From Saccharospirillum sp965652395 (GTDB lineage: Bacteria > Pseudomonadota > Gammaproteobacteria > Pseudomonadales > Natronospirillaceae), in the NCBI GenBank assembly GCA_965652395.1, contig CBFGUW010000010.1, positions 67,153 to 131,152 of the forward strand: a stretch of 64,000 nucleotides of DNA. The letters run 5' to 3'. A model generated the notes under the pieces. That model was not told the DNA's origin. It worked only from the letters and a program-made list of their open reading frames with translations, and did not search any database. Every line of letters starts with the position of its first letter. The stretch's first letter is position 1. Of this stretch, positions 50,401 through 60,000 are shown piece by piece. A program made the translations under genes and the position numbers.

Positions 50401-53400
50401 TCACCGCCGAGTACGACCTTTGCACCCTTCGTCAGGGGCCAGAACATTTCTAGAATGGAAATGTCGAACGAGGCGCTGGTCAGCGCCAGGAGAGTGTCGT
50501 CCGCCTCGCAACCAACGGCGTTATCCATACCGGCTAAAAAATTCAGCAGATTGCGATGGGTGACAACGGCCCCCTTGGGGCGCCCGGTGGAACCTGAGGT
50601 GTAAATGCTGTACGCCGTCGCCTGAGGGTCCACAGCCCGGTTCAGATTGGTGTTGTCCGCCGAATGGTCCAGGTCGTCTACAGCCAGGTTGACCCTGGCG
50701 TTTAATAGCGGACTTATGGCATGTGTGAGTACGGTATCAAGCCCGGCATCCTCAACAATGTAGTTCAACCGATCCAACGGGTATTTCGGGTCGAGCGGCA
50801 GAAAGGCCGCACCTACTTTATGAATGGCCAACAAGCTGGCGATCAGCTCAGGGCAGCGGGGTACACAAACGCCGACGGTTTCATTGGCTTCCACTCCGGC
50901 GTCAACCAAAGCGCGGGCAGTACGGTTTGCCAGTTGGTTGAGTTGCGAATAACTGAGGTGAGTGTCGAGGTAACTTACCGCAGCTCGTTCCGGTGTACGT
51001 TCCGCCTGGTGTTCGAATTGTTGGTGCACCAGTGTCTGGCTGTCGAAACTCAGCTCGGTTTGATTCCAGTATTCCAGCAACCATCGTTCACGCGGCGTGA
51101 TGAGTTCGGTTGATAAAACCGGCCGAAGCGGATCACGGGCGATCTGACGTAACAGAGTGAGGTAATAGTCGGGCAGGCGTTCGCACAGACAGGGGTCCAG
51201 TGTCCCCAGGTCGCAATCGAACCAGAGTGACAGTGTCTGGCTTACCGGGTCCACCAGAAAATTCACCGCCAATGGAAAGTTGGTGTTGGCGACCCCGAAC
51301 GCGTTGGAAACAACCGACCCTTCACCCCATTGACGATGAAAGTCCATGTAGTTGACATAGCTGTCGAGGTTCAGCTCATTGTCGGTTTCCCGTTGCATGG
51401 CGGTAAAGGGATAACGACCAAAAGCATGAGAGTGGTATTCGAACTCAGCGACCTGTTTTGCCAGCCCGATGTAATCCAGATCGTCGAGTGACAGCGACAA
51501 CGGCAGCGTATTGAGAAAGACACCGATCACTTTGTCGCTGTCCGGGTGATCCAACCGCCCGTTGAATACGCTGCCGGTGGCCACCTGACTGTTACCGGTT
51601 ATCGCACTCAGCGCCGTGAGGTGAGCGGCTACCAGCAGTGATTTGATTGAACACCGGTGCTTGGATGCGACGGTCATCAACGCATCGTTCAAGTCCCGTG
51701 GTATATCGGCGTGGTAAGAACGATGGCTGGTTTGTCCCTGTGTTTCACGCCGGGGTAGTGGTGACGCATCGACACCGGCGGTAACACCCTGCCAAAAACG
51801 CCTTGCTTCTTCGTTATTCAGTAACTGTGTTTCGGTGGCGACAAAATCCGCATAGTGACTGAGCGGGGGTTCTGTCTGTATGGGATCGGAATCAAGCAGC
51901 CTGTCGTAATAATCGACAATCTCATCGAGCATCAACAGGTCGCTCCAGCCGTCGAGAACAACGTGGTGTTCCACGACGGACACCTGGAAGCGGTCTTCAG
52001 CGAGTGCGTGAACGTAAAAACGAAGACCAGGCGCACGATTTAATTCGAAGGTCTGAAACTTGGCGTCTTCCACCCAGGATTGAATAAAGGAGCGCTGCTC
52101 GGTTTGATTAAGGTGAGCCAGTGGCTGTTCATAGTAAACCGGCGCTTCTACCTGGGCATGCACCAGTACCAAAGGACGGCTGAAACTGGATAAATCGAAA
52201 CTGCTGCGCAGCAAGGGGTGGCGTTGCAAAGTGACGTTCAGCGCCGTTTCGAGATGCTCCCGTACCAACGGTCGCTCCAGAGTAAGAGAGGTCACCACCC
52301 GGTAAACCGAAGAGCTCTGATCGATCTCAGCCTGATACGCCATCGACTCCTGCATGGCGGACATCGGAAAGGCATCTTCGAGGCCATCCGGCAGGCGCGC
52401 GAGATCCTCTTCATTAAGGCTTTCGAAGGGTTCCCTGCGGATGTTTTCGACAGGCTTATGAGCTGACAATTGAGCGGACAGTTGGCGGATGGTCGGGTTG
52501 CGGAACAACTCGGCGAGTTCGAAAGTCCAGCCTTGTTGTTCGATGGACGTTCGCACGCGAATCGCCATCATCGAATCCCCACCCAGTGAGAAGAAAGGCG
52601 TTTCCATGCCGACCTCGTCAAGGCCGAGTACATCCTTCCAGATGGATTGCAACAGGCGCTCAGCTTCACTTTCCGCCTGGGTCGAATCCTGTTGCCTTTC
52701 CGGTACCGGCAGCGCCCGACGATTCACTTTGCCATTGGGCATCAACGGCAGTTCGTTCAGCGGTATCCACTGCGTCGGTATCATGTAGTCCGGGAGCGTG
52801 GTGGCTAATTGGGTGCGGAGATCTGCAACGGCGTTGGTGTCCTGCATCACCAGGTACGCGACCAATATCGGGTTGGGTGTATCGTTTTGGTGAACACATA
52901 CTACGGCTTGCCGCACGGCTGGTAATACCATTAATGCGGACTCGATTTCAGCCAGCTCGATGCGTAGTCCGCGGATTTTTACCTGGTTGTCCAGGCGCCC
53001 CAAAAATTCGAGGCCGCTGTCTTCTGTAAGCACCACGAGGTCGCCGGTGCGATACAGCACCCCTTCGACTCCTTCCACCTCGACAAAACGCTCGGCGGTC
53101 AGTTCAGGTTGGTTTACGTATCCCAGGGCCACTTGGGGGCCACCAATATAAAGCTCTCCAGGTACGCCGGGCAGGGCAGGACGCATAGCCGCGTCAAGCA
53201 CCCACAGTGGTGTGTTGGCGACGGGCCAGCCAATAGGCACCGTAGACCGGGTGGCATCGTCTGGGGAACAGGGCCAGTAAGTGACATCCACGGCCGCTTC
53301 CGTCGGTCCATAAAGATTGTGCAGTTCCACCTCGGGCATTTGCTTGAAGGTTTCCCCGACGGTGGCTGGTTTAAGCGCTTCACCACTGCAGAAAATCCGG

Positions 53401-55559
53401 CGAATGGGGTTGGGGCCTTGTGGAGTCTCCTGAAGAAACAGGTCCAGCATGGGCGGCACAAAATGGAGCGTCGTGATCTCGTGCTGTTCGATGGTCCGCC
53501 AAAGTTCTCGAGGGTCTTTATGAGTGCCCGGCGCTGCCATAACGAGCCTGGCGCCGACCAGCAATGGCCAAAAAAATTCCCAAACGGATACATCGAAAGT
53601 AAAGGGGGTTTTTTGCAGTACGGCGTCTGTAGTGGTCAGGCCATACTGGTCCTGCATCCACTGAATGCGATTGGCGATGGCGGCGTGGCTGACAGAGACA
53701 CCTTTCGGCTGACCGGTGGAGCCGGAGGTGAAAATGATGTAAGCAGGCTGGTGTGCTCGTACCTGAGGCAGATCGATCTCGGTGTTGGACTCCGGCTGAT
53801 CAAGCCATGCACTTCCCAGTTGAATCTGGATCTGGGTATTAATACCCAGGTCCGGTGCAACACTCCAATGTAATATGAGCTGTATTCCCGCTTGTTTAAC
53901 CTGGTGCTGTAACCGTGCCTTTGGCAGTTCCGGGTCCAGTGGCACGTAGGCGCCCCCGGCTTTTTGGATGGCGAGAATCGCCACCGTCATCAAAGTGGAC
54001 CGTGTACCAAATACGCCGACAGCTGCACCGGGTTGCATGCCACCGGCCAGTAATCTTTGTCCGTAGGTGTCTGTAATCGCCTTAAGCTGGGCGTAGGCCA
54101 GTTGGTATTGATCGCATTCCACGGCTATGGCGTTCGGCGTAAGTTCGGCCTGATGATCGATGCGTATAAACAAGGGTGTTTCGAGATCCCAGTCACGCTG
54201 CTGGCCAATCAGCTTATTGGCAAGTTCACGATCTTCTTTCAGCCGCGGAACCGTGGGGATGCCTTTGCTGGACAGGTTTTGGAGAGAGTCTTCCAGGTAA
54301 ACGGCAAAACGTTCAGCGTGCCGATCCAGTTGGGTTTGGCTGTAGTTCTCCGGATTGGCATCCCAAAGAAAGTTGAGACTCTCTTTGGTCAGGAAGGCAT
54401 TGATGGTGAGGTCTCCCACCGGACCAGTAGCCAATTGTTGAACGGGAATCTCTGGTCCCGTTAGTGATAGAGCTGATCCAAACGGAAGGATATTCACCAG
54501 CGTTTTTGTCAGTTTTTCGTCCCAACCGGCACGGCCCAGTAGGCGGTGCAACTCTTCATTACGAGTTTCCTGGTTGGAAACCGCCGTCGCCATCTGCAAT
54601 TTTGCATGCGCAATAAGATTGGAAACCGCCGTGGTGTCGTTTGTGTCCGCCCAGTTGGAGAAGTCGAAATCAAGCGGCCATTCATTGGATTGCATCGAGG
54701 GCTTGGTGAGCAAGGCCCGTCGTGTACGAGCGCTGACCGGAAGGCCCAGTACGATACGCTCCTGGCCGGTTACCCGGTGCATATATGAAGCGATTAACGT
54801 GGTTAGCAGCACCGATTCGGGGACGTTGAAAAATGTCGCGTTGCGCTTGAGGTTGTCCACAACCCGTTTGCCCAGGTTGTACCGGCTTTGACAGAGGCTT
54901 TTTGCGAAGCTTGACCGGTTACGGCCCAAGGTTGCCACTTCCTCGAGATTGGCGTAGCGTTGCAGTTCAGACTTTGCCCTGTCGGTTCGACTCAGGTTTT
55001 GCTGGCGATTGGCTACGGCTTCGAAATATTCATGATCGGAACTCCAGCCGGAGTCGGAAAGGGAGGCGCTTTGAGCGAGATGTCGGTAAAGCTCTTCAAG
55101 TCGCTTCAGCAGTAGGTTTTGACCGAAACCATCCAGCACCAGGTGATGGTATTTAACAAAGAAAATATCCGGTGCCGCATCGATATGCAGGAGCCACTGT
55201 TGGTAGAGTGGCAGGCCTCTGTCGAGCTGGAATGGCTTCTTGAATTCCGCCTGAATCCAGTCCATTGCCTGTTCCGTTGTTGCAAACCGGTGGACTTGAG
55301 TAATGCGGTGGCTGGGTATGGTAACGGACTGGGTCCATTCGCCGTCGTTGGATTGTAGAGCTACCCGCTGCAGTCGGGACTCCTTTGCCAGCTGGCTGGC
55401 CGCAGCCAGTAGAATGGACGTATCAGTTTCCGGTGGTAGTTTGAAATAAAGGGCGGCGTTGAACCGGTAGTTTTCCGTGTCGGCCAATTGTCCGACTAAA
55501 ATGGCACGTTGTGCCGGTGAGAGCGGAAAGGTTTCAACTGAAGAACCAGGCGCTGTCAT
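47397..55559 (-). CDS. NRPS subunit 1: C-A(Ser)-PCP-C-A(Gly, with LLM and MT insertions)
   Basis: This 2720-residue protein has, in order: C1 (10-440, HHLVLDG at 138-144); A1 (460-950, A3 TSGSTGQPKG, A10 PNGKVNR) with specificity residues D-V-W-H-F-S-L-V-D-K, the serine code; PCP1 (GGDS, Ser996); C2 (1060-1490, HHVVLDG at 1198-1204); and A2 from about 1510. A2 is interrupted between A4 and A5 by a luciferase-like monooxygenase (about 1735-2070, nucleotides 49350-50357) and after A8 by an N-methyltransferase (about 2325-2690; GWLSSYTGDPIP, IIDVGVGMG). A2 residues D-I-L-Q-L-G-M-I-W fit glycine. The protein stops after the MT; the missing A10 part is in subunit 2. Confidence 0.95.
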   Translation of the reverse strand: MTAPGSSVETFPLSPAQRAILVGQLADTENYRFNAALYFKLPPETDTSILLAAASQLAKESRLQRVALQSNDGEWTQSVTIPSHRITQVHRFATTEQAMDWIQAEFKKPFQLDRGLPLYQQWLLHIDAAPDIFFVKYHHLVLDGFGQNLLLKRLEELYRHLAQSASLSDSGWSSDHEYFEAVANRQQNLSRTDRAKSELQRYANLEEVATLGRNRSSFAKSLCQSRYNLGKRVVDNLKRNATFFNVPESVLLTTLIASYMHRVTGQERIVLGLPVSARTRRALLTKPSMQSNEWPLDFDFSNWADTNDTTAVSNLIAHAKLQMATAVSNQETRNEELHRLLGRAGWDEKLTKTLVNILPFGSALSLTGPEIPVQQLATGPVGDLTINAFLTKESLNFLWDANPENYSQTQLDRHAERFAVYLEDSLQNLSSKGIPTVPRLKEDRELANKLIGQQRDWDLETPLFIRIDHQAELTPNAIAVECDQYQLAYAQLKAITDTYGQRLLAGGMQPGAAVGVFGTRSTLMTVAILAIQKAGGAYVPLDPELPKARLQHQVKQAGIQLILHWSVAPDLGINTQIQIQLGSAWLDQPESNTEIDLPQVRAHQPAYIIFTSGSTGQPKGVSVSHAAIANRIQWMQDQYGLTTTDAVLQKTPFTFDVSVWEFFWPLLVGARLVMAAPGTHKDPRELWRTIEQHEITTLHFVPPMLDLFLQETPQGPNPIRRIFCSGEALKPATVGETFKQMPEVELHNLYGPTEAAVDVTYWPCSPDDATRSTVPIGWPVANTPLWVLDAAMRPALPGVPGELYIGGPQVALGYVNQPELTAERFVEVEGVEGVLYRTGDLVVLTEDSGLEFLGRLDNQVKIRGLRIELAEIESALMVLPAVRQAVVCVHQNDTPNPILVAYLVMQDTNAVADLRTQLATTLPDYMIPTQWIPLNELPLMPNGKVNRRALPVPERQQDSTQAESEAERLLQSIWKDVLGLDEVGMETPFFSLGGDSMMAIRVRTSIEQQGWTFELAELFRNPTIRQLSAQLSAHKPVENIRREPFESLNEEDLARLPDGLEDAFPMSAMQESMAYQAEIDQSSSVYRVVTSLTLERPLVREHLETALNVTLQRHPLLRSSFDLSSFSRPLVLVHAQVEAPVYYEQPLAHLNQTEQRSFIQSWVEDAKFQTFELNRAPGLRFYVHALAEDRFQVSVVEHHVVLDGWSDLLMLDEIVDYYDRLLDSDPIQTEPPLSHYADFVATETQLLNNEEARRFWQGVTAGVDASPLPRRETQGQTSHRSYHADIPRDLNDALMTVASKHRCSIKSLLVAAHLTALSAITGNSQVATGSVFNGRLDHPDSDKVIGVFLNTLPLSLSLDDLDYIGLAKQVAEFEYHSHAFGRYPFTAMQRETDNELNLDSYVNYMDFHRQWGEGSVVSNAFGVANTNFPLAVNFLVDPVSQTLSLWFDCDLGTLDPCLCERLPDYYLTLLRQIARDPLRPVLSTELITPRERWLLEYWNQTELSFDSQTLVHQQFEHQAERTPERAAVSYLDTHLSYSQLNQLANRTARALVDAGVEANETVGVCVPRCPELIASLLAIHKVGAAFLPLDPKYPLDRLNYIVEDAGLDTVLTHAISPLLNARVNLAVDDLDHSADNTNLNRAVDPQATAYSIYTSGSTGRPKGAVVTHRNLLNFLAGMDNAVGCEADDTLLALTSASFDISILEMFWPLTKGAKVVLGGENQIQHLSDQQTENQGRPLDFSLFFFGAASGMDSRHEAYQLVMDAARFADSHHFKAIWTPERHFHEFGGLYPNPSVLSAALASITHHIELRSGSVVAPLHDSIRMAEEWALVDNLSQGRVGLAFASGWNSNDFALAPENYANRKTVMLEKLKQLRTLWSGDSLPRVNGDGKTVELSIYPRPVRTELPIWLTSAGAVSTFEMAGTYGLNVLTHLLGQDTQELTDKIAAYRTAWKAAGHEGEGHVSLMVHTFLLPNEQQAKTIAKEPFREYLRTSAGLLRQLTASMGIDFPEAMDSDDMESILDLAVDRYFETSGLFGSPDSVAPLLQQLQSAGVDEIASLIDFGISNEDTLTGLASINNLRLQHEREHRQALYSCERLIREHRVTLMQSTPSFMTAAMSDPALVDAMGGLNRVLIGGEPFPAGLATQLNERLPGRVFNMYGPTETTIWSSVHQVTADSLINNRIPIGRPIANTKIKVLNTAGQTTPIGVPGELWIGGDGVCAGYWQRPDLTAERFQVLDDGQLYYRTGDRVCWLHTGELLFLGRVDRQVKLRGHRIELDEIEGVLSRHEALRSVAVVLQANDQGAQELLAYVEADSRALNSDETLERVNHWGQLWDNAYRGRDSLPDPAGRAADFAGWLSSYTGDPIPVEEMEEWLDQALRKVEAYHPKKIIDVGVGMGLYLRRLIHQCEHYTGIDLSEEALRASKIAAASALAEGRHLQLIQGDALALRQLPDAGADLVLVNSVVQYFPSERYLTDMLTEACRVLTDTGVVFLGDIRSLDELALFHTQVQFEKAGPLTTVGEINTLIQRHLKLEKELCLSPAYFAELNKTLEDIQDITLELKRGHAANELNDFRYDAVIHRHRNKKSTPTEWTNEESALSNQVLENIAQRVKTTQAEQWVVRNLPNHRLDRIRHIETLLRDMDPAATKWDIEKRLWELQSDTPMLPEALAQSFEHLGYQVRLLIHPDRGLNCFDLELTIDNRKKPATGDAQQASGVMENTL

Positions 55560-56109
55560 TGTGCTTCCCTACTATGAATGTCAAACATCCACCATCGCAC
55601 AACAAAAGCCGCCTAAACGCGCAGGCGCTTTATCAATAGTGAAACTACCGTTTGTTATTGGTTACTGTAACAACAGGGTGGGAACCAAGGTGTGCTTGGT
55701 AAATGAAGTGCGTCGATCTTCCTTTGGGAGGCTTCGTTCCATAGTAATGAAGCCTGTCCTCGACGTCCTTCGACTGCTTTTTCCCTGAGAATCGGCGGGG
55801 ACTATAGGGGAGATGGAAGGGGTGAGTCAACGATCTCTGGGGTATGAAAAACGTCGACGGATGATTTTTTACTGTGGAGTGTGAGCCAGTTAACTCTTTA
55901 GAATTTTGTTTTTATAGATGTGCCGAGGGTTCATCACAATGACATTTTTACAGTGGTGAGCACTACGATTAGTGATCATTGTTTGAGTAAGGCTCTGAAA
56001 TTAAAGCTTAAATTTTCTTCGAGGATTAATTGAGCCAAAGTGTATCGATACGGTTTTCAGTCCAGCATTGACTATGTTTTAACCAGTGGCATTGTTTTGT
56101 AACACCAAT
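55560..56109. other. Regulatory gap upstream of the NRPS operon
   Basis: This 550-base stretch contains no credible gene. A promoter for the operon is at 55801-55830. The part from 55850 to 56109 is AT-rich compared with its neighbours, as is usual upstream of regulated promoters, and may hold the binding sites of the LuxR-type regulator; I could not pick out a convincing palindrome. Confidence 0.6.
55801..55830 (-). promoter_or_regulatory. Sigma70-like promoter of the NRPS operon
   Basis: On the minus strand TTGACT (55825-55830), an 18-base spacer and TATAGT (55801-55806). Transcription would start near 55794 and leave an untranslated leader of about 235 bases. Confidence 0.6.
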
Positions 56110-57027
56110 TTAATTTTCTGTAACCAATTGTCTCAATGCCAATCCTGCGGCAGCGGTGCGATTATCCACTCCCAATTTGTTAAAAATAGTTTCCAGATGT
56201 TTGTTGACCGTCCTTGGACTCATTTCAAGAATCAGTGCGGCCTCTCGATTGGTTTTGCCGTTGGCGACCCAGAACAGGACTTCGGCCTCTCTGTCTGTCA
56301 ATTTTAGCGTTGCTTTCAATAAAGCGGGCCCACCAAGGCGTTCTCCATCCAATAATTTCAATAATATGTCACCATTATCCTGGTAGGAAACCACTCGAAT
56401 GCTGAGCTTGTGTTCCAAACCCTCAATAGTCAGTTGATGGTCGATGTCGGGTTCGTGGCTGAGCCAGGTTCTCAATTGAGGGGCCAGATGAGTTTCACGC
56501 CAGCTTTCAGTGGCGCGTGCACGGGCCAGTAAAGCGTGTGCCTGGGGGGTGGCCCATAGCAATTGGCCGTCAGAGGTCACAGTCAATAAAGTCTGGCCTG
56601 TCGAGTCCAGGGCTGAGTGAGCGCTGCTGGTGAGGCGGGCGTTGGTGAGGTGTACTTTCATTCGGGCGAGCAGCTCGTCCGGGTTAATAGGTTTGGTCAG
56701 ATAATCCACACCCCCTGCGTTCAATCCCCGCACTATGTCCTGGGTCTCGGTCAGCCCGGTCATGAATATTACAGGAATGGAAGCCAGGTTCGGGTCGGCT
56801 TTCAACGCCTGACAGGTATCGAAACCGTCGAGATGGGGCATGACAGCGTCCATCAGAATAATATCCGGACGGATGCGACGGGCGATGGTCAGCGCTTGCT
56901 TTCCTTCCAGCGCGACCAGAACATCCATGCCTGCTGTTTCCAGCGCGTCGTTGATCAGGCTGAGTGCGTCCGGTGAGTCATCGACCACCAGTACAATGTC
57001 GGTTCTCGTTGTGGTCTGGGCAGTCAT
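56110..57027 (-). CDS. Response regulator with LuxR-type DNA-binding domain
   Basis: The 305-residue protein has a receiver domain (residues 10-130, phosphoacceptor Asp60 in IILMDAVMPHLDGFD), a central PAS-like segment (about 140-235) and a C-terminal LuxR helix-turn-helix (LTDREAEVLFWVANGKTNRE, then MSPRTVNKHLETIFNKLGV). The middle sensor-like part is unusual in NarL-type regulators. Its start overlaps the hybrid kinase stop by 4 bases, so the two are one signalling unit. It reads toward the NRPS operon and is the obvious candidate activator. Confidence 0.93.
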   Translation of the reverse strand: MTAQTTTRTDIVLVVDDSPDALSLINDALETAGMDVLVALEGKQALTIARRIRPDIILMDAVMPHLDGFDTCQALKADPNLASIPVIFMTGLTETQDIVRGLNAGGVDYLTKPINPDELLARMKVHLTNARLTSSAHSALDSTGQTLLTVTSDGQLLWATPQAHALLARARATESWRETHLAPQLRTWLSHEPDIDHQLTIEGLEHKLSIRVVSYQDNGDILLKLLDGERLGGPALLKATLKLTDREAEVLFWVANGKTNREAALILEMSPRTVNKHLETIFNKLGVDNRTAAAGLALRQLVTEN

Positions 57028-60000
57028 GCGGGTGCCACCTCCAGGCTGTTGGCCAACTGTTCGAACTGCAGGTTTTGGCTCAGTTCGGATAAATGTTCAA
57101 GAGTGGGTTGGGAAAGGACCTCGGCCTCCACGATCTTTTCAAGAGCGAGACGCACACCCTTTGGATAGCCGATGTCGGCACAGGCTTTCAGTTCATGTAT
57201 TAACGGATGGTCAGGAATGTCGAGTTGGATCGGCTTTATAGGTGCTCGGGCGTGGGAGGTATCTGGTGTGATGTTCTGATAGGTCCACTCCAAAGCCAAT
57301 TGTTGACCGAGTTGATCCAGCAGTTGCTGGTTACTGACGGGCTTGACCAGGTAGCCATTGTAGGTGGCCTGCTCTTCCGGTTTTCGTTGATGTTCCTTGG
57401 CATCCGCGGAGAGCATGATGATGGGCGCCTTGCGAATTCGTTCATCGTTCCATTGCCGCAATGTTTTTGCGAGATCGAGCCCGTTCATTCCCGGCATGGA
57501 GATATCCAGCAGGAAGAGATCGGGCGCGACGCCATCGAGCATCGCCAGGCAGGCCTGGGCGTCGTGGGCTTCCAGGGTGGTGAAGCCGAGTGGTATCAGC
57601 AGATCGGACAGTAGACCGCGAAGCACGGGGTCGTCGTCCACCAGACAGAGTGTCCGCTGTCGGCCTTCGTAACCAATGATCCTGCGCGGTTGGGTGGTGT
57701 TTGTGCCGGTCTCGGTTATCCAGGGCAGCATGACGCTGACACTGAAGCAGCTACCCTGGCCTAAAGTGCTGTCAACGGTCAGGTTGCCACCCATGATTTC
57801 GGTTAGCAATTTAACGATAGTCAGGCCAAGGCCTGTGCCGGGTACGTTGGGGGTGTCGGCATTACGAATGCGCTCAAATGGGGCAAAAATACGCTCCAGG
57901 GAATCTTCCGGAATACCCGCGCCGCTGTCGCGTATGCTGAATTCGGCGACTTGGTTCCGGTAATGAATATCCAGCTGCACTTCGCCTTTCGCTGTATATT
58001 TGATGGCATTGGATAACAGGTTGATCAGAATCTGGCGCAGGCGTTTTTCATCCGTATGCACTTCCCTTGGCAGCGGGTCGTGCAGATGGCAGTGAAATTG
58101 AATGCCCTTTTCCCGCGCCTGAATGGCGAACATATTCGCCAATTGGTCTATTAATTCAGGCAGGTTGACCCGGTTGCGATATAAATCCAGTCGACCGGCT
58201 TCGATCTTGGATACGTCGAGCAAGCCTTCGATTAAATCCGTCAGGTATTGGCCGCTGCGATGAATAATGGACAGACCGTGCCGGTGCTTGGCTGGGGTAT
58301 CCGGTCGCTCGGAAAGTAATTGAGCGTAACCCAGTATTGACTGTAGAGGCGTACGCAGTTCATGACTCAAACCGGTAAGGTAACGGCTTTTGGCTGCATT
58401 GGCCCGTTCGGCAAGTTCCTTGGCTTGTTGCAGCGCCTGGTCGGTTACGTGGTGGGCTTCAATTTCCTGAATCAGCTTTTGCGTTTGCCGGTTGGATTCC
58501 CGTTGCGCCACCACTCGACTTTCGTGCGCCAGCAGGAACAACCAGGCGATCACCCCGGCGACGATAAAGAGCGTGAAGAACAACGTCCACAACGTTTGTT
58601 GCAGTAAGGCGATTCCAGCGTCGTCCGCAGGGACTAGTTGCCGGTAAATAACCGCCAATAAAGCGCCCAGCAACAGACTCACCATTACCAAAACCAAAAC
58701 AAAACGGCCCAGTCGGGAATTCACCCAACGCACGGCATGGCCGGGAAGGATGGCTCCCAATGCCTCCACCAGTTGTTGAGACAAACGGGCTTTTGGCTTG
58801 CAGCTGTCCAGACAGCGCACATCCAGCGAGCAGCAGAGAGAACAAATCGGTTGGTCATAGGCGGAGCAAAAACTCATATCCTCCACCTCAAAGTCATTTT
58901 CACACAAGCCACAGGTCAGGGTGCGATGAGAATGCGTTGGGTCAGCTTGCGCAATGAGCGGAATCAGCTCCGGCGACTGGCGCGCCAGATAGTAACGTCC
59001 CCGCGTTAACCAAGCGAGCAAGGGGACGGAAACAAAGCAGGTGGCGAGACTGAGAAAGTGCGCCAGATGACTGGCTGTCTCGCCGAATGCGCCGAGATAA
59101 CCGAACATGCCAAGAGTGGTGGCCAGGGCCATGGAACCGAGGCCAACCGGATTGATGTCGTACAGGTGGGCGCGTTTGAACTCCACATAGGAGGGGCTCA
59201 ACCCCAGGGGTTTGTTAATCAACAGATCCGCCGAGAGAGAACCCAGCCAACTCACGGCAACGATGGCAAAAACCCCGAGAATGGCCTCCAGAGATTGATA
59301 GATGCCAAGCTCCATTAGAATCAGCGCGATGGTGACATTGAACACCAACCAGACCACCCGCCCGGGATGACTGTGCGTCAGCCGGGAAAAGAAATTCGAC
59401 CAGGCGATGGAGCCGGCATAGGCATTTGTCACATTGATTTTCATCTGCGAGATGATCACCATCAGCGCCGCCAGAATAAGCGCCAGGTTTGGGCTGTGGG
59501 TTAAATACAGGAAAACGGTTCGATACATCTGAGTCGGGTCCGACGCCTCACTGGCGGGTAACCCGTCGCGAATAGCGAGAAACGCGAGAAAGGAACCCAG
59601 CAGCATTTTAATAACACCGAACAACACCCAGCCGGGCCCGGCCAGGATCAGCCAAAACCACCAGCGACGGCGGTTGGCCATAGTCTTCTGTGGCATAAAC
59701 CGAAGGTAATCCACCTGCTCCCCAATTTGAGCGACCAGCGCGAAAAACACCGATGCCGCCGCGCCAAAGAGCACGAGATCAAAATGATCACTGCCGGGTG
59801 TGTGGGCGGGCGCGTAAGCGGTCCAATCCGGAATTTGACGGAAATCGTGAATGATCACCACCACCAGGGCCGCACATTGCAACAGCAGCCATAACGATTG
59901 AGTACCGGCCTGGAACCGGCTGATGGCTTTAATGCCATGGGTGACGATGGGTATCACCGCGACGGCGCACAGGAAATAACCGATCGCCAGGGGAATCCCG

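Noticed and set aside
53109..53873. 254-residue plus-strand frame opposite the NRPS gene
   Set aside because: Antisense to the serine A domain, whose motifs are intact.
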